The notes: generated from the letters alone by a model not told the origin. Positions 14,115 through 22,083 are shown, numbered from the stretch's first letter. The stretch is 23,157 nt of DNA from Clostridium sp. UBA5530 (GCA_002423705.1 DINW01000017.1:57022-80178); one strand, 5' to 3'. Program-made: numbers and translations.

Positions 14115-15854
14115 ATGATTAATATTAAAATAAACAATATTCCTTTGTCAGTTGAACCAGGTACTACTATAATAGAAGCTGCAAAGCTTATACACATAGA
14201 TATTCCTCATCTTTGCTATCACCCTGACCAAACTATAAAAGCTCACTGCAGAATGTGTGCCGTTGAGGTTGTAGGAAGCAAAAAACTTTTAGCAGCTTGC
14301 TCTACCATAGTATGGGAAGGTATGGAGGTACACACAGATACTAAAATAGTTAGAGACACTCAGGTTACTATTTTAGAATTATTGCTGGCCAACCATGATC
14401 AAAATTGCCTGTCTTGTCCTAGAAATCAAAATTGTGAACTTCAAAACCTTTGCAGTAGATTCAATATTTTAAGACCTTCATTACCTTCTGTCAACGTTAA
14501 ACAACCTTTGCAAATAGGCAACCCTAGTCTTGTCCGTGATTTGTCTAAATGTATAAAATGCGGCAGATGTGTAAAGGCTTGTAGCGAGCTTCAAGGTATA
14601 AATACTTTGACATATTGCAATAGGTCCCATGATTTTATGGTTACTACCGCTTACAATAAACCCTTTGAAAATAATGAATGTGTTCTCTGTGGTCAATGTA
14701 GCGTAGTTTGTCCTGTAGGAGCTATTGTGGAGAAAGATGCCACTGAAAAAGTTTGGAAAGCTATCCATGACCCTAAAAAACATGTGGTAGTACAGGTTGC
14801 TCCTGCAGTTAGAGTCGCTCTTGGAGATTATTTTGGAATGGATGAAGGAGCCATAGTAACAGGAAAAATGATAACAGCTTTGCGCATCATTGGTTTTAAT
14901 AAAATTTTTGATACTAACTTTGCTGCTGATCTTACCATTATGGAAGAAAGTACTGAGTTATTAAATAGAATAAAAAGTGATGGAGTTTTACCCATGATAA
15001 CCTCTTGTTCCCCTGGATGGATTAACTATGTTGAAAAAAACTATGGAGAGCTTTTGCCTCATTTATCCTCTGCAAAGTCTCCTCAACAAATGTTTGGAGC
15101 TATTTCTAAAAGCTACTATGCAAAAATTGCTGAAATAGATCCCAAGGATATTGTAACAGTATCTGTAATGCCTTGTACCGCCAAAAAATATGAAGCTAGT
15201 AGGCCTGAAATGGAACATGATGGTATAAAGGACGTAGATTTAGTTCTAACCACAAGGGAACTAGCAAAAATGATTAAGTACCTAGGTCTAGATTTTCCTA
15301 AACTTCCTGAAGATAACTTTGATAGTCCTCTAGGAAGTAGCTCTGGAGCAGGCTCTATCTTTGGTACTACTGGTGGAGTTATGGAGGCAGCTCTTAGAAC
15401 CACCTATGAAGTTTACACAGGTAAATCCCTTGAAACTGTAGAATTTAATGATGTCCGTGGCTATAACGGTATTAAAGAAGCTACAATCTCCCTTGGTGAT
15501 AAACAGATTAAAGTTGCCATTGCCCATGGGTTAATCAATGCAAAGAAAATTATGGAATCCATTAAAAATGGTCAGTGTGATTACACCTTTGTAGAAGTAA
15601 TGGCATGTCCTGGTGGATGCATTGGTGGTGGTGGACAACCTGTTAATAGCACTGTAGCCACTAAATTTAAGAGAATGGATGCTCTATATGATGTAGATAG
15701 TAAAAAAGAAATAAGAAAATCCCATGATAATCCAGATATTAAACAACTTTATGAGAACTTTTTGGGACATCCTACTAGCGAAAAGGCTCACGAGTTGCTT
15801 CATACTCATTACAAACCTAAAAAGAAAGAATTTGATTTTTCTCATTTAGAATAG
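14115..15854 (+). CDS. hydA: [FeFe] hydrogenase large subunit, M3-type
   Basis: Reduces protons to hydrogen at the H-cluster; cytosolic, 579 residues (C. pasteurianum CpI has 574). Cluster sites in order: [2Fe-2S] C34, C45, C48, C62; His-ligated [4Fe-4S] H94, C98, C101, C107; two ferredoxin-type [4Fe-4S] sites C146/C149/C152/C156 and C189/C192/C195/C199. The H-cluster domain starts near 220 with L1 TSCSPGW (296-302), L2 MPCTAKKYE (C354) and L3 EVMACPGGCIGGGGQP (C498, C502). L1 differs from the classical TSCCPxW by Ser at 299. The C-terminal HELLHTHY stretch is typical. Its ribosome site AAGGGGG overlaps the TAA that ends the interrupted upstream gene. Together with the NuoE- and NuoF-like genes it indicates a trimeric NADH-linked hydrogenase. 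The maturases HydEFG are not in this window. Confidence 0.97.
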   Translation: MINIKINNIPLSVEPGTTIIEAAKLIHIDIPHLCYHPDQTIKAHCRMCAVEVVGSKKLLAACSTIVWEGMEVHTDTKIVRDTQVTILELLLANHDQNCLSCPRNQNCELQNLCSRFNILRPSLPSVNVKQPLQIGNPSLVRDLSKCIKCGRCVKACSELQGINTLTYCNRSHDFMVTTAYNKPFENNECVLCGQCSVVCPVGAIVEKDATEKVWKAIHDPKKHVVVQVAPAVRVALGDYFGMDEGAIVTGKMITALRIIGFNKIFDTNFAADLTIMEESTELLNRIKSDGVLPMITSCSPGWINYVEKNYGELLPHLSSAKSPQQMFGAISKSYYAKIAEIDPKDIVTVSVMPCTAKKYEASRPEMEHDGIKDVDLVLTTRELAKMIKYLGLDFPKLPEDNFDSPLGSSSGAGSIFGTTGGVMEAALRTTYEVYTGKSLETVEFNDVRGYNGIKEATISLGDKQIKVAIAHGLINAKKIMESIKNGQCDYTFVEVMACPGGCIGGGGQPVNSTVATKFKRMDALYDVDSKKEIRKSHDNPDIKQLYENFLGHPTSEKAHELLHTHYKPKKKEFDFSHLE

Positions 15855-15861
15855 CTATGAA

Positions 15862-15913
15862 GTTCAACTAATATTCAGGTGGAGTTTAGACTCCACCTGA
15901 ATGTTAGTTGAGC
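15862..15913 (+). terminator. Long hairpin after hydA
   Basis: A 24-bp stem (15862-15885 with 15890-15913) around a TTAG loop, with two G-U pairs and no unpaired base, centred on AGGTGGAGT / ACTCCACCT. It begins 8 bp after the hydA stop. No U-tract follows on either strand, so it may protect the mRNA 3' end or pause polymerase rather than be a classical terminator. Confidence 0.65.
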
Positions 15914-15989
15914 CTATCTAATGTGGTAGCTGCTGTTACCTCCTTACTAAAGAGGGTGGAATGTTACAAAAAGTAGACATGAAACAAAT

Positions 15990-16024
15990 AAAAGGGTTGT
16001 CCACTACAAATGGAGAACCCTTTT
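15990..16024 (-). terminator. Rho-independent terminator of glyA (bidirectional)
   Basis: AAAAGGGTT (15990-15998) pairs with AACCCTTTT (16016-16024) and TCCA (16000-16003) with TGGA (16011-16014), around a 7-nt loop. It starts 10 bp past the glyA stop. The T-run at the 3' arm on both strands suggests it also stops hydA read-through. Confidence 0.85.
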
Positions 16025-16033
16025 ACATTATCA

Positions 16034-17269
16034 TTATTCATATAAAGGATATTTGTCACAAAGAGCTATTACTTCTTGTCTAACCTTAGATAAATCTTCC
16101 TCTCTATGTTCTATTACATAATTAATTAATCTGGCTACTTCCTTCATGTCCTCTTTATTAAATCCTCTTGTGGTTACTGCTGCAGTTCCTATTCTTATTC
16201 CCGAAGTAACAAAAGGACTTTGTGTTTCAAAAGGTATTGTATTTTTGTTTACTGTTATCCCTATTGTATCCAATAATTTCTCCGCATCTTTTCCAGTTAT
16301 ATCCTTGTTGGTTAAATCCACTAGTATAAGATGGTTGTCAGTTCCTCCAGATACCAATCTAAATCCATACTTTACAAGTTCTTCTCCTAATACCTTAGAG
16401 TTTTCAACTACATGATCTATGTAATCTTTAAACTCAGGTGCTAAAGCTTCTCCAAAGCACACTGCTTTAGCCGCTATAACATGCATCAATGGACCACCTT
16501 GCATACCTGGGAAAATAGTTTTATCTAATGCTTTTGCATATTTTTCTTTGCATAATATAGCACCACCCCTAGGACCTCTCAAAGTCTTATGAGTTGTAGT
16601 GGTAACAAAATCCGCATAAGGTACTGGTGAAGGATGAGCTCCTGCTGCTACCAGACCTGCAATATGTGCCATATCAACCATTAGATAAGCCTCTACTTCA
16701 TCAGCAATTTCTCTAAATTTCTTAAAATCTATAATTCTTGAATAAGCACTAGCTCCTGCTACAATTAATTTTGGTTTATGCTTTAATGCTAAACTTCTTA
16801 CTTCTTCATAATCTATAGTCTCTGTATCTTTGTCCACTTCATATGAAACAAAGTTGTATAACTTTCCTGAAAAATTTACTGGGCTTCCATGTGTTAAATG
16901 TCCACCATGGCTTAAACTCATGCCTAATACTGTATCTCCTGGATTTAGAACTGTTAAATACACAGCCATATTAGCTTGTGATCCAGAATGAGGCTGAACA
17001 TTGGCATGCTCTGCTGAGAATAATTTTTTCATTCTTTCTCTAGCTAAATTTTCTACCTTATCTACAACTTCACATCCCCCATAATACCTTTTACTTGGAT
17101 ATCCCTCAGCATACTTGTTTGTTAAGGGAGATCCCATAGCTTCCATTACAGCTCTACTTGTGAAATTTTCTGAAGCTATTAATTCTATATTGTGTTCTTG
17201 TCTTTTTATTTCTTCTTCTATAATGTTGTAAACTAATCCGTCATTTTTCTTTACATTATCAAACTTCAT
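16034..17269 (-). CDS. glyA: Serine hydroxymethyltransferase
   Basis: PLP enzyme interconverting serine plus tetrahydrofolate with glycine plus methylene-tetrahydrofolate; cytosolic. The protein has 411 residues from the chosen ATG, normal for the bacterial family. Key parts are ELIASENFTS, the YPSKRYYGGCE substrate region, the MVDMAHIAGLVAAG strand with the PLP-ring aspartate, and TTTTHKTLRGPRGG with Schiff-base lysine K228. I chose the ATG at 17267-17269, behind AGAGGTGAGG, over the GTG at 17278, which would sit inside that ribosome site. It is a single-gene unit with its own promoter and terminator. It supplies one-carbon units that the methionine synthase at the left end of the window would consume. 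Confidence 0.97.
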   Translation of the reverse strand: MKFDNVKKNDGLVYNIIEEEIKRQEHNIELIASENFTSRAVMEAMGSPLTNKYAEGYPSKRYYGGCEVVDKVENLARERMKKLFSAEHANVQPHSGSQANMAVYLTVLNPGDTVLGMSLSHGGHLTHGSPVNFSGKLYNFVSYEVDKDTETIDYEEVRSLALKHKPKLIVAGASAYSRIIDFKKFREIADEVEAYLMVDMAHIAGLVAAGAHPSPVPYADFVTTTTHKTLRGPRGGAILCKEKYAKALDKTIFPGMQGGPLMHVIAAKAVCFGEALAPEFKDYIDHVVENSKVLGEELVKYGFRLVSGGTDNHLILVDLTNKDITGKDAEKLLDTIGITVNKNTIPFETQSPFVTSGIRIGTAAVTTRGFNKEDMKEVARLINYVIEHREEDLSKVRQEVIALCDKYPLYE

Positions 17270-17315
17270 TTGCCTCACCTCTGCTCAAAATATTAAATAT
17301 TTCCTTTACACCTCT

Positions 17316-17344
17316 ATTATATGTTTATATACTCCTTTATTCAA
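17316..17344 (-). promoter_or_regulatory. Sigma-A promoter of glyA
   Basis: On the minus strand TTGAAT (plus 17339-17344), exactly 17 bp and a perfect TATAAT (plus 17316-17321) lie about 47 bp upstream of the glyA ATG. No riboswitch-like structure is evident in the short leader. Confidence 0.7.
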
Positions 17345-17411
17345 TACAAAACATTTAAAATAATTTTAATTTTCTAAACATAAAATTTAAAGTATTATAT
17401 TTATTATTTTA

Positions 17412-17420
17412 TGGTATAAT
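17412..17420 (+). promoter_or_regulatory. Extended -10 promoter of the exporter operon
   Basis: TGGTATAAT is a perfect extended -10 (TG-N-TATAAT), 30 bp upstream of the TTG start. The -35 region (GTATTA near 17392) is poor, as is common for extended -10 promoters. Confidence 0.55.
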
Positions 17421-17450
17421 ACTGTAAAAAGTTATAAAGAAGGTGTCACA

Positions 17451-18218
17451 TTGGATATAAATAAAGTACTTTATATAGCTTTAGAAGCAGGAAGAATAAT
17501 TCTCCAAAATGGCGGTGAGACTTACAGAGTAGAAGAAACCATATATAGAATATGCTCAAGTTATGGAATTAATAATGCAGAAAGCTTTGTTACACCTACA
17601 GGAATAATAGTTTCTGTCATAGATAAATATGGCGACACCAATTCTTTAGTTAAAAGAGTAAAGAGTCGATCAGTAAACCTTGAAAAAGTTTCTAAAGTCA
17701 ATGATTTAGCAAGAAATATACGCAATGAAGGCCTTACCTGTGAAGAAGTTAAAGAAAGACTTGAAAAAATAGATAATGATAAAAGATATAGCCTTAATAC
17801 TACTATCTTCTTTTCAGCTTTATCCTCCTCTCTTTTCACTTTACTTTTTGGTGGTTCTTTCTCTGACAGCCTTGTAGCTTTTTTTATAGGCGCTATTATA
17901 AAGTATACTTGTAATTTATTAGCTCAAAATAAATTAAACGACTTTTTTACTAACATAATAGGTGGGGCCATAGCTGCATTTTTAGCTAACCTTTCCGTTT
18001 ATTGTTCCTTAGGCACCAATAGTGATATGATTACCATAGGCTCCATTATGTTATTGGTACCGGGTTTAGCTATAACTAATGCCATCAGAGATACCTTAGC
18101 TGGAGATCTTCTTGCTGCCCTTTCTCGTGGTCTTGAAGCAATTTTAACTGCTGTTGCCATAGCTTTAGGTACAGGGCTGGCTTTAAAGATATGGTTTGTT
18201 TATATTGGAGGGATTTAA
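17451..18218 (+). CDS. ThrE/YjjP-type exporter subunit, large (ThrE N-terminal domain)
   Basis: A 255-residue membrane protein of the threonine/serine exporter family (DUF1212), the size of E. coli YjjP (about 256). The N-terminal soluble part (residues 1-115) contains the family stretch LQNGGETYRVEETIYRICSS and an SFVTPTGIIVS strand. About five hydrophobic helices follow from residue 118. The conserved MLLVPGLAITNAIRDTLAGD is near residues 200-219, then LLAALSRGLEA. Start TTG with AAGGTG 5 nt before it and an extended -10 promoter further up. Three bases separate it from the small-subunit gene, so the pair make one transporter. Known substrates in the family are threonine/serine (ThrE) and dicarboxylates such as succinate (YjjPB); which applies here is unknown. 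Confidence 0.9.
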   Translation: MDINKVLYIALEAGRIILQNGGETYRVEETIYRICSSYGINNAESFVTPTGIIVSVIDKYGDTNSLVKRVKSRSVNLEKVSKVNDLARNIRNEGLTCEEVKERLEKIDNDKRYSLNTTIFFSALSSSLFTLLFGGSFSDSLVAFFIGAIIKYTCNLLAQNKLNDFFTNIIGGAIAAFLANLSVYCSLGTNSDMITIGSIMLLVPGLAITNAIRDTLAGDLLAALSRGLEAILTAVAIALGTGLALKIWFVYIGGI

Positions 18219-18221
18219 ATC

Positions 18222-18665
18222 ATGATAATAGAAGCTATTTATGCTTTATTTGCAACTTTAGGCTTTGGAGTTATTTTTAATATAAGAGGTAAAAAACTAA
18301 TTTTTGCTGCTATTGGTGGAGGTATGGGCTGGTTTTTTTACAAGTTAGGCCTTTTATTTGGTTTCTCTGATATTACATCTTTATTTTTGGGGGCTATAGC
18401 CCTAAGTTCTTATGGTGAAATATTAGCTAGAATTTTTAAAACTCCTGTAACCACCTTTGTTATATGTGCAATAATACCCCTAGTCCCAGGTAGTGGTATT
18501 TATTTTTCTCTACTAAGTTCAATTCAAGGTAACGTAGATAAAGCTCTAGAACTTGGTTTGAGTACCCTTTTAAGCGCTGGTTCCATTGCTATAGGAGTTA
18601 TGTTAACTTCTACTATAACAAGATTTATAAACCACTTAATATCTAAAAATAAAAAACTAGTTTAA
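18222..18665 (+). CDS. ThrE/YjjB-type exporter subunit, small (ThrE C-terminal domain)
   Basis: A 147-residue membrane protein corresponding to the C-terminal half of ThrE (ThrE_2/DUF3815) and to E. coli YjjB. It is almost wholly hydrophobic with about four or five helices: AIYALFATLGFGVIFNI, IFAAIGGGMGWFFYKLGL, the ITSLFLGAIALSSYGEILA segment, FVICAIIPLVPGSGIYFS and a C-terminal helix ending in a lysine-rich tail. The IIPLVPGSGIY motif mirrors VPGLAI in the partner subunit, consistent with two pseudo-symmetric halves. GGAGGG lies across the end of the preceding gene, so the two are translated together. A hairpin terminator follows. Confidence 0.9.
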   Translation: MIIEAIYALFATLGFGVIFNIRGKKLIFAAIGGGMGWFFYKLGLLFGFSDITSLFLGAIALSSYGEILARIFKTPVTTFVICAIIPLVPGSGIYFSLLSSIQGNVDKALELGLSTLLSAGSIAIGVMLTSTITRFINHLISKNKKLV

Positions 18666-18668
18666 TTA

Positions 18669-18716
18669 AAAATGAGCACCGAAACTTACCTACAAGTAAT
18701 TTTCCATGCTCATTTT
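18669..18716. terminator. Bidirectional terminator between exporter operon and csoR-like gene
   Basis: AAAATGAGCA (18669-18678) pairs perfectly with TGCTCATTTT (18707-18716); inside, ACTT and AAGT can add a short inner stem. It lies 3 bp past one stop and 6 bp from the convergent one. T-rich tails exist on both strands. Confidence 0.75.
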
Positions 18717-18722
18717 AAAATT

Positions 18723-18986
18723 TTACTTTAAAAACATAATCATAGTATCTATTAGCTTTTTTATTTCTGGGTTCTCTTCATCTAAACTCATGCAATTTAC
18801 AGCATAATTTTCTAATATAAGTCCCCCAACTTTGTTTATAGCAGCTCTTACAGCAGCTATCTGTACTAAAACATCTTTACAGCAGGCCTCATTATCCATC
18901 ATCTTCTCAATACCTTTAACCTGCCCTTCTATTCGTCTAAGTCTAACAGATATATCTTTCTTTAAATTATCCTTTTTTTCATCCAC
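18723..18986 (-). CDS. CsoR/RcnR-family (DUF156) repressor with altered metal site
   Basis: An 87-residue all-helical DNA-binding regulator of the family that includes copper sensor CsoR, nickel/cobalt sensor RcnR, formaldehyde sensor FrmR and persulfide sensor CstR. Family marks: RLRRIEGQVKGIEKMM (residues 15-30) and CKDVLVQIAAVRAAINKVGG (36-55). The copper site of CsoR is C36-H61-C65 in M. tuberculosis numbering. Here C36 and C65 are kept at the same spacing, but the histidine is Tyr61, and C35 is an extra cysteine. Loss of the histidine is shared with CstR, so a thiol or persulfide sensor is possible. GTG start behind GAGGTGAG. It lies 36 bp after aspS on the same strand and may be co-transcribed. 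No copper ATPase or sulfur gene is adjacent. Confidence 0.9.
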   Translation of the reverse strand: MDEKKDNLKKDISVRLRRIEGQVKGIEKMMDNEACCKDVLVQIAAVRAAINKVGGLILENYAVNCMSLDEENPEIKKLIDTMIMFLK

Positions 18987-19003
18987 AATCTCACCTCAAT
19001 GGT

Positions 19004-19027
19004 AATAGAAATTTATTAATTTCTATT
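19004..19027 (-). repeat. AT-rich hairpin overlapping the aspS stop
   Basis: AATAGAAAT (19004-19012) and ATTTCTATT (19019-19027) form a 9-bp all-A/T-rich stem with a 6-nt loop. It overlaps the aspS stop codon and has no U-tract. It is unlikely to be an efficient terminator, which leaves read-through into the csoR-like gene possible. Confidence 0.4.
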
Positions 19028-20807
19028 TTTCTATTTCTATCTTTTTTATACCTAATTCTTGAAGTTGTTTTTCATCTACACTATTAGGTGCTTCAGTTAA
19101 TGGACAGAAAGCATTTTGATTTTTAGGGAAAGCTATTACATCTTTTATATTGTCTGTTCCTGATAAGAACATAACCATTCTATCAAAACCAAATGCTAAT
19201 CCTCCATGAGGTGGTGGTCCAAATTTAAATGCTTCTAGAAGAAACCCAAATCTTTCCCAAGCTGATTCTTTAGTAAATCCTAAAGCACTAAACATTCTTT
19301 CTTGGGTAGCTGTATCATGTATTCTTATACTACCTCCACCTAGTTCCTCTCCATTCAATACTATGTCATAAGCTTTTGCCCTAACTCTTCCTGGCTCTGT
19401 TTCTAAATACTTCAAATCCTCATCCTTAGGCATAGTAAATGGATGATGAGCTGCGAAATATCTTCCTTCTTCTTCATCATATTCAAGAAGTGGAAAATCA
19501 GTAACCCATACAAATCTAAATTCATTCTTATCCTTTACTAAGTCGAATTTTTTAGCAAGTTCTAATCTTAAAGCCCCTAGGCTTTGAAGTACTATAGAGT
19601 TTTTATCCGCTACTATAAGCACTAAATCTCCTACACTAGCTCCCACTTCTTTTAATATGTTCTGAAGTTCTTCTTCTTTTAAAAATTTAGCTATAGGTGA
19701 TTTTATCTCCTCTTCTTTATATTGAATCCAAGCTAATCCCTTAGCTTTATAAGTCTTAACGAATTCTCCCAGTCTATCTATGTCCTTTCGACCCATGGAA
19801 GCTCCATCTTCTAAGGCTATAGCTCTAACGGAGCCACCATTTCCTATGGCATCCTTAAAGACTTTAAAATCACAATTTTTAACTACTGAAGTTATATCGT
19901 GAATTTGTAGACCAAACCTTAAGTCTGGTTTATCACTACCATACTTGTTCATAGCATCACTATAAGGCATTCTTTCTATAGGTGTCTTAACCTCTACTCC
20001 CAATACCTCATTGAATACATGCTTTATAAGTCTTTCATTTAAATCCATAATGTCATCTTCCTCTACGAAAGACATTTCAAGATCCACTTGAGTAAACTCT
20101 GGCTGTCTATTAGCTCTTAAATCCTCATCTCTAAAACATTTTACTATTTGAAAATATCTATCAAATCCAGATACCATTAATAATTGTTTAAATAGTTGAG
20201 GTGATTGAGGAAGTGCATAGAACATTCCTGGGTAGTTTCTACTTGGAACTAAATAGTCTCTAGCTCCTTCTGGAGTGCTCTTAGTAAGCATTGGTGTTTC
20301 TACCTCTAAAAATTCTTCCTTGTCTAAAAAATCTCTTATAGCTTTAGCTGCTTTATGCCTAATTTTAAATATTCTTTGCATGTCTGATCTTCTAAGATCT
20401 AAATATCTATATTTAAGCCTTATAGCTTCACTGGCATCTAAATCATCCTTTATATATATAGGAGGCGTTTCTGATTCTGATAATACCCTTATATCCTCTC
20501 CCTTTAGCTCTACCATTCCCGTTGGCATATTAGGATTTTTAGATTGTCTTTCAACTAAAACCCCTGTTATTGCTATACAGTACTCAGGCTTTACCTTATC
20601 GGCCTTTATAAAAGCATCTTTATTTATCTCCTCTCCAAAAACTACTTGGAGTATTCCCTCTCTATCTCTTAAATCAATAAAGATAAGTCCTCCCAAATTA
20701 CGCTTTCTTTGAACCCAGCCCATAACATTAAAAGTCTTTCCTACATGCTCCTCTCTGAGTTCCCCACACATTATGCTTCTTTTAAGTCCATTTAGACTTT
20801 CTCCCAT
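19023..20807 (-). CDS. aspS: Aspartyl-tRNA synthetase
   Basis: Class II synthetase charging tRNA-Asp; 594 residues, the normal bacterial length. An N-terminal OB-fold anticodon domain (about residues 12-110, VMGWVQRKRNLGGLIFIDLRD) is followed by the catalytic core. Motif 2 is near 219-247 (FRDEDLRANRQPEFTQVDLEM), a bacterial GAD insertion lies in the middle, and motif 3 is near 535-560 (GGLAFGFDRMVMFLSG). ATG with GGAGGAG 6 nt before it. It begins 12 bp after the hisS stop and is the third gene of a hemZ-hisS-aspS operon. Whether it also charges tRNA-Asn (non-discriminating type) cannot be judged here. Confidence 0.98.
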   Translation of the reverse strand: MGESLNGLKRSIMCGELREEHVGKTFNVMGWVQRKRNLGGLIFIDLRDREGILQVVFGEEINKDAFIKADKVKPEYCIAITGVLVERQSKNPNMPTGMVELKGEDIRVLSESETPPIYIKDDLDASEAIRLKYRYLDLRRSDMQRIFKIRHKAAKAIRDFLDKEEFLEVETPMLTKSTPEGARDYLVPSRNYPGMFYALPQSPQLFKQLLMVSGFDRYFQIVKCFRDEDLRANRQPEFTQVDLEMSFVEEDDIMDLNERLIKHVFNEVLGVEVKTPIERMPYSDAMNKYGSDKPDLRFGLQIHDITSVVKNCDFKVFKDAIGNGGSVRAIALEDGASMGRKDIDRLGEFVKTYKAKGLAWIQYKEEEIKSPIAKFLKEEELQNILKEVGASVGDLVLIVADKNSIVLQSLGALRLELAKKFDLVKDKNEFRFVWVTDFPLLEYDEEEGRYFAAHHPFTMPKDEDLKYLETEPGRVRAKAYDIVLNGEELGGGSIRIHDTATQERMFSALGFTKESAWERFGFLLEAFKFGPPPHGGLAFGFDRMVMFLSGTDNIKDVIAFPKNQNAFCPLTEAPNSVDEKQLQELGIKKIEIEK

Positions 20808-20819
20808 TATTGACTCCTC

Positions 20820-22070
20820 CTAACCTTTAATTATATCTATAAAAGTATTTAAATCATCTAAACCTATTTCAAAAATTTCTCCATCATTCATTCTTTTTAA
20901 AGATCCCTTATTATTTTTTACTTCATCTTCGCCTAATATTATGGTGAATCTAGCACCCATTTTATTAGCATATTTCATCTGTGCTTTTACACTTCTTCCC
21001 ATATGGTCACATTCGGCAGCTATTCCTTGTTTTCTTAATATATTGGTCAAGGCAAAGGCAGACTGTTTACCGCCTTCTCCTATTCCGCCTATAAATATAT
21101 CCATATATACAGGTACTGGTATTTCTATTCCTTCATTTTCTAAGGTCATTATAAGTCTTTCTACCCCCATGCCAAATCCTACTGCTGGCATCTCTGGTCC
21201 TCCAATTGACTTTATTAACCCATCATATCGTCCACCACCACATACTGTAAGATCCTTATTTACTATTTCAAATACAGTTTTAGTATAGTAGTCCAATCCT
21301 CTAACTATATATGGATCTATTTGGAAATCTATGTTTATAGCTTTAAGATATTGTTGAAGACTCTCAAAATGATTTTTACAATCATCACATATATAATCTA
21401 TAATAACAGGAGCATCTTTAGTTATTTCCTTACATTTCTTTTCCTTACAATCTAATATTCTCATAGGATTTTTTTCATACCTTGACTTGCAGGTAGTACA
21501 TAAATTATCATAATTTTCTTTTAAGAAATTCATTAAAGTATTATTATATTTTTTTCTACACTCTGGACATCCTATACTATTTATCCTTAGTGAAAGCCCT
21601 TTAATTCCAAACTCTTCAAAGGCCCTCATGGCTAAACTTATAACTTCGGCATCTAAGGATGGTTCTTGACTCCCAAAGACTTCTATACCAAACTGATGAT
21701 GTTGTCTTAACCTTCCATGTTGCACATTTTCATATCTAAATACTGGGGTAAAATAATACAACTTAGTAGGTTGTGTCTCCGCATATAAGCTTTTTTCTAT
21801 AAAAGCTCTTACTGCAGGAGCTGTTCCTTCTGCCTTAAGGGTTATACTTCTTCCTCCCTTATCATCGAAGGTATACATTTCTTTTTGAACCACATCAGTA
21901 GTATCTCCTACCCCTCTTATAAATAACTCTGTATTTTCAAAAATAGGAGTTCTTATTTCTCTAAGGCCATAGGTATTCGCTATAAATCTTAGCTTATTCT
22001 CAACAAAATGCCATTTATATGCCTCCTGTGGTAACATATCCTTTGTTCCTTTTGGTGCTTGAATTGCCAA
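20820..22070 (-). CDS. hisS: Histidyl-tRNA synthetase
   Basis: Class II synthetase charging tRNA-His, 416 residues from the chosen start. It opens with AIQAPKGTKDMLP, the usual family start. Motif 2 is FRYENVQHGRLRQHHQFG (about 111-128), the HisA motif is VRGLDYYTKTVFE (about 256-268), and motif 3 is AVGFGMGVERL (about 296-306). The middle insertion holds eight cysteines in four pairs (CPEC, CTTC, CKEKKC, CDDC), suggesting bound zinc. The start is TTG: the one at 22070 has AAGGAG 9 nt before it, while the in-frame TTG at 22079 lies 1 nt from that site. The ribosome site sits directly after the hemZ stop, so the genes are coupled. Confidence 0.97.
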   Translation of the reverse strand: MAIQAPKGTKDMLPQEAYKWHFVENKLRFIANTYGLREIRTPIFENTELFIRGVGDTTDVVQKEMYTFDDKGGRSITLKAEGTAPAVRAFIEKSLYAETQPTKLYYFTPVFRYENVQHGRLRQHHQFGIEVFGSQEPSLDAEVISLAMRAFEEFGIKGLSLRINSIGCPECRKKYNNTLMNFLKENYDNLCTTCKSRYEKNPMRILDCKEKKCKEITKDAPVIIDYICDDCKNHFESLQQYLKAINIDFQIDPYIVRGLDYYTKTVFEIVNKDLTVCGGGRYDGLIKSIGGPEMPAVGFGMGVERLIMTLENEGIEIPVPVYMDIFIGGIGEGGKQSAFALTNILRKQGIAAECDHMGRSVKAQMKYANKMGARFTIILGEDEVKNNKGSLKRMNDGEIFEIGLDDLNTFIDIIKG

Positions 22071-22083
22071 TAAACTCAACTCC

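Noticed and set aside
14481..15527. Minus-strand open frames inside hydA
   Set aside because: They lie opposite a gene whose protein carries every expected hydrogenase motif, and they have no recognisable domain.
15930..16024. T-box-like AGGGTGGAA followed by a terminator on the plus strand
   Set aside because: The segment GAGGGTGGAATG resembles the T-box core (AGGGTGGAACCGCG) only in its first part, no synthetase or amino-acid gene follows on the plus strand, and the terminator is fully explained as that of glyA.
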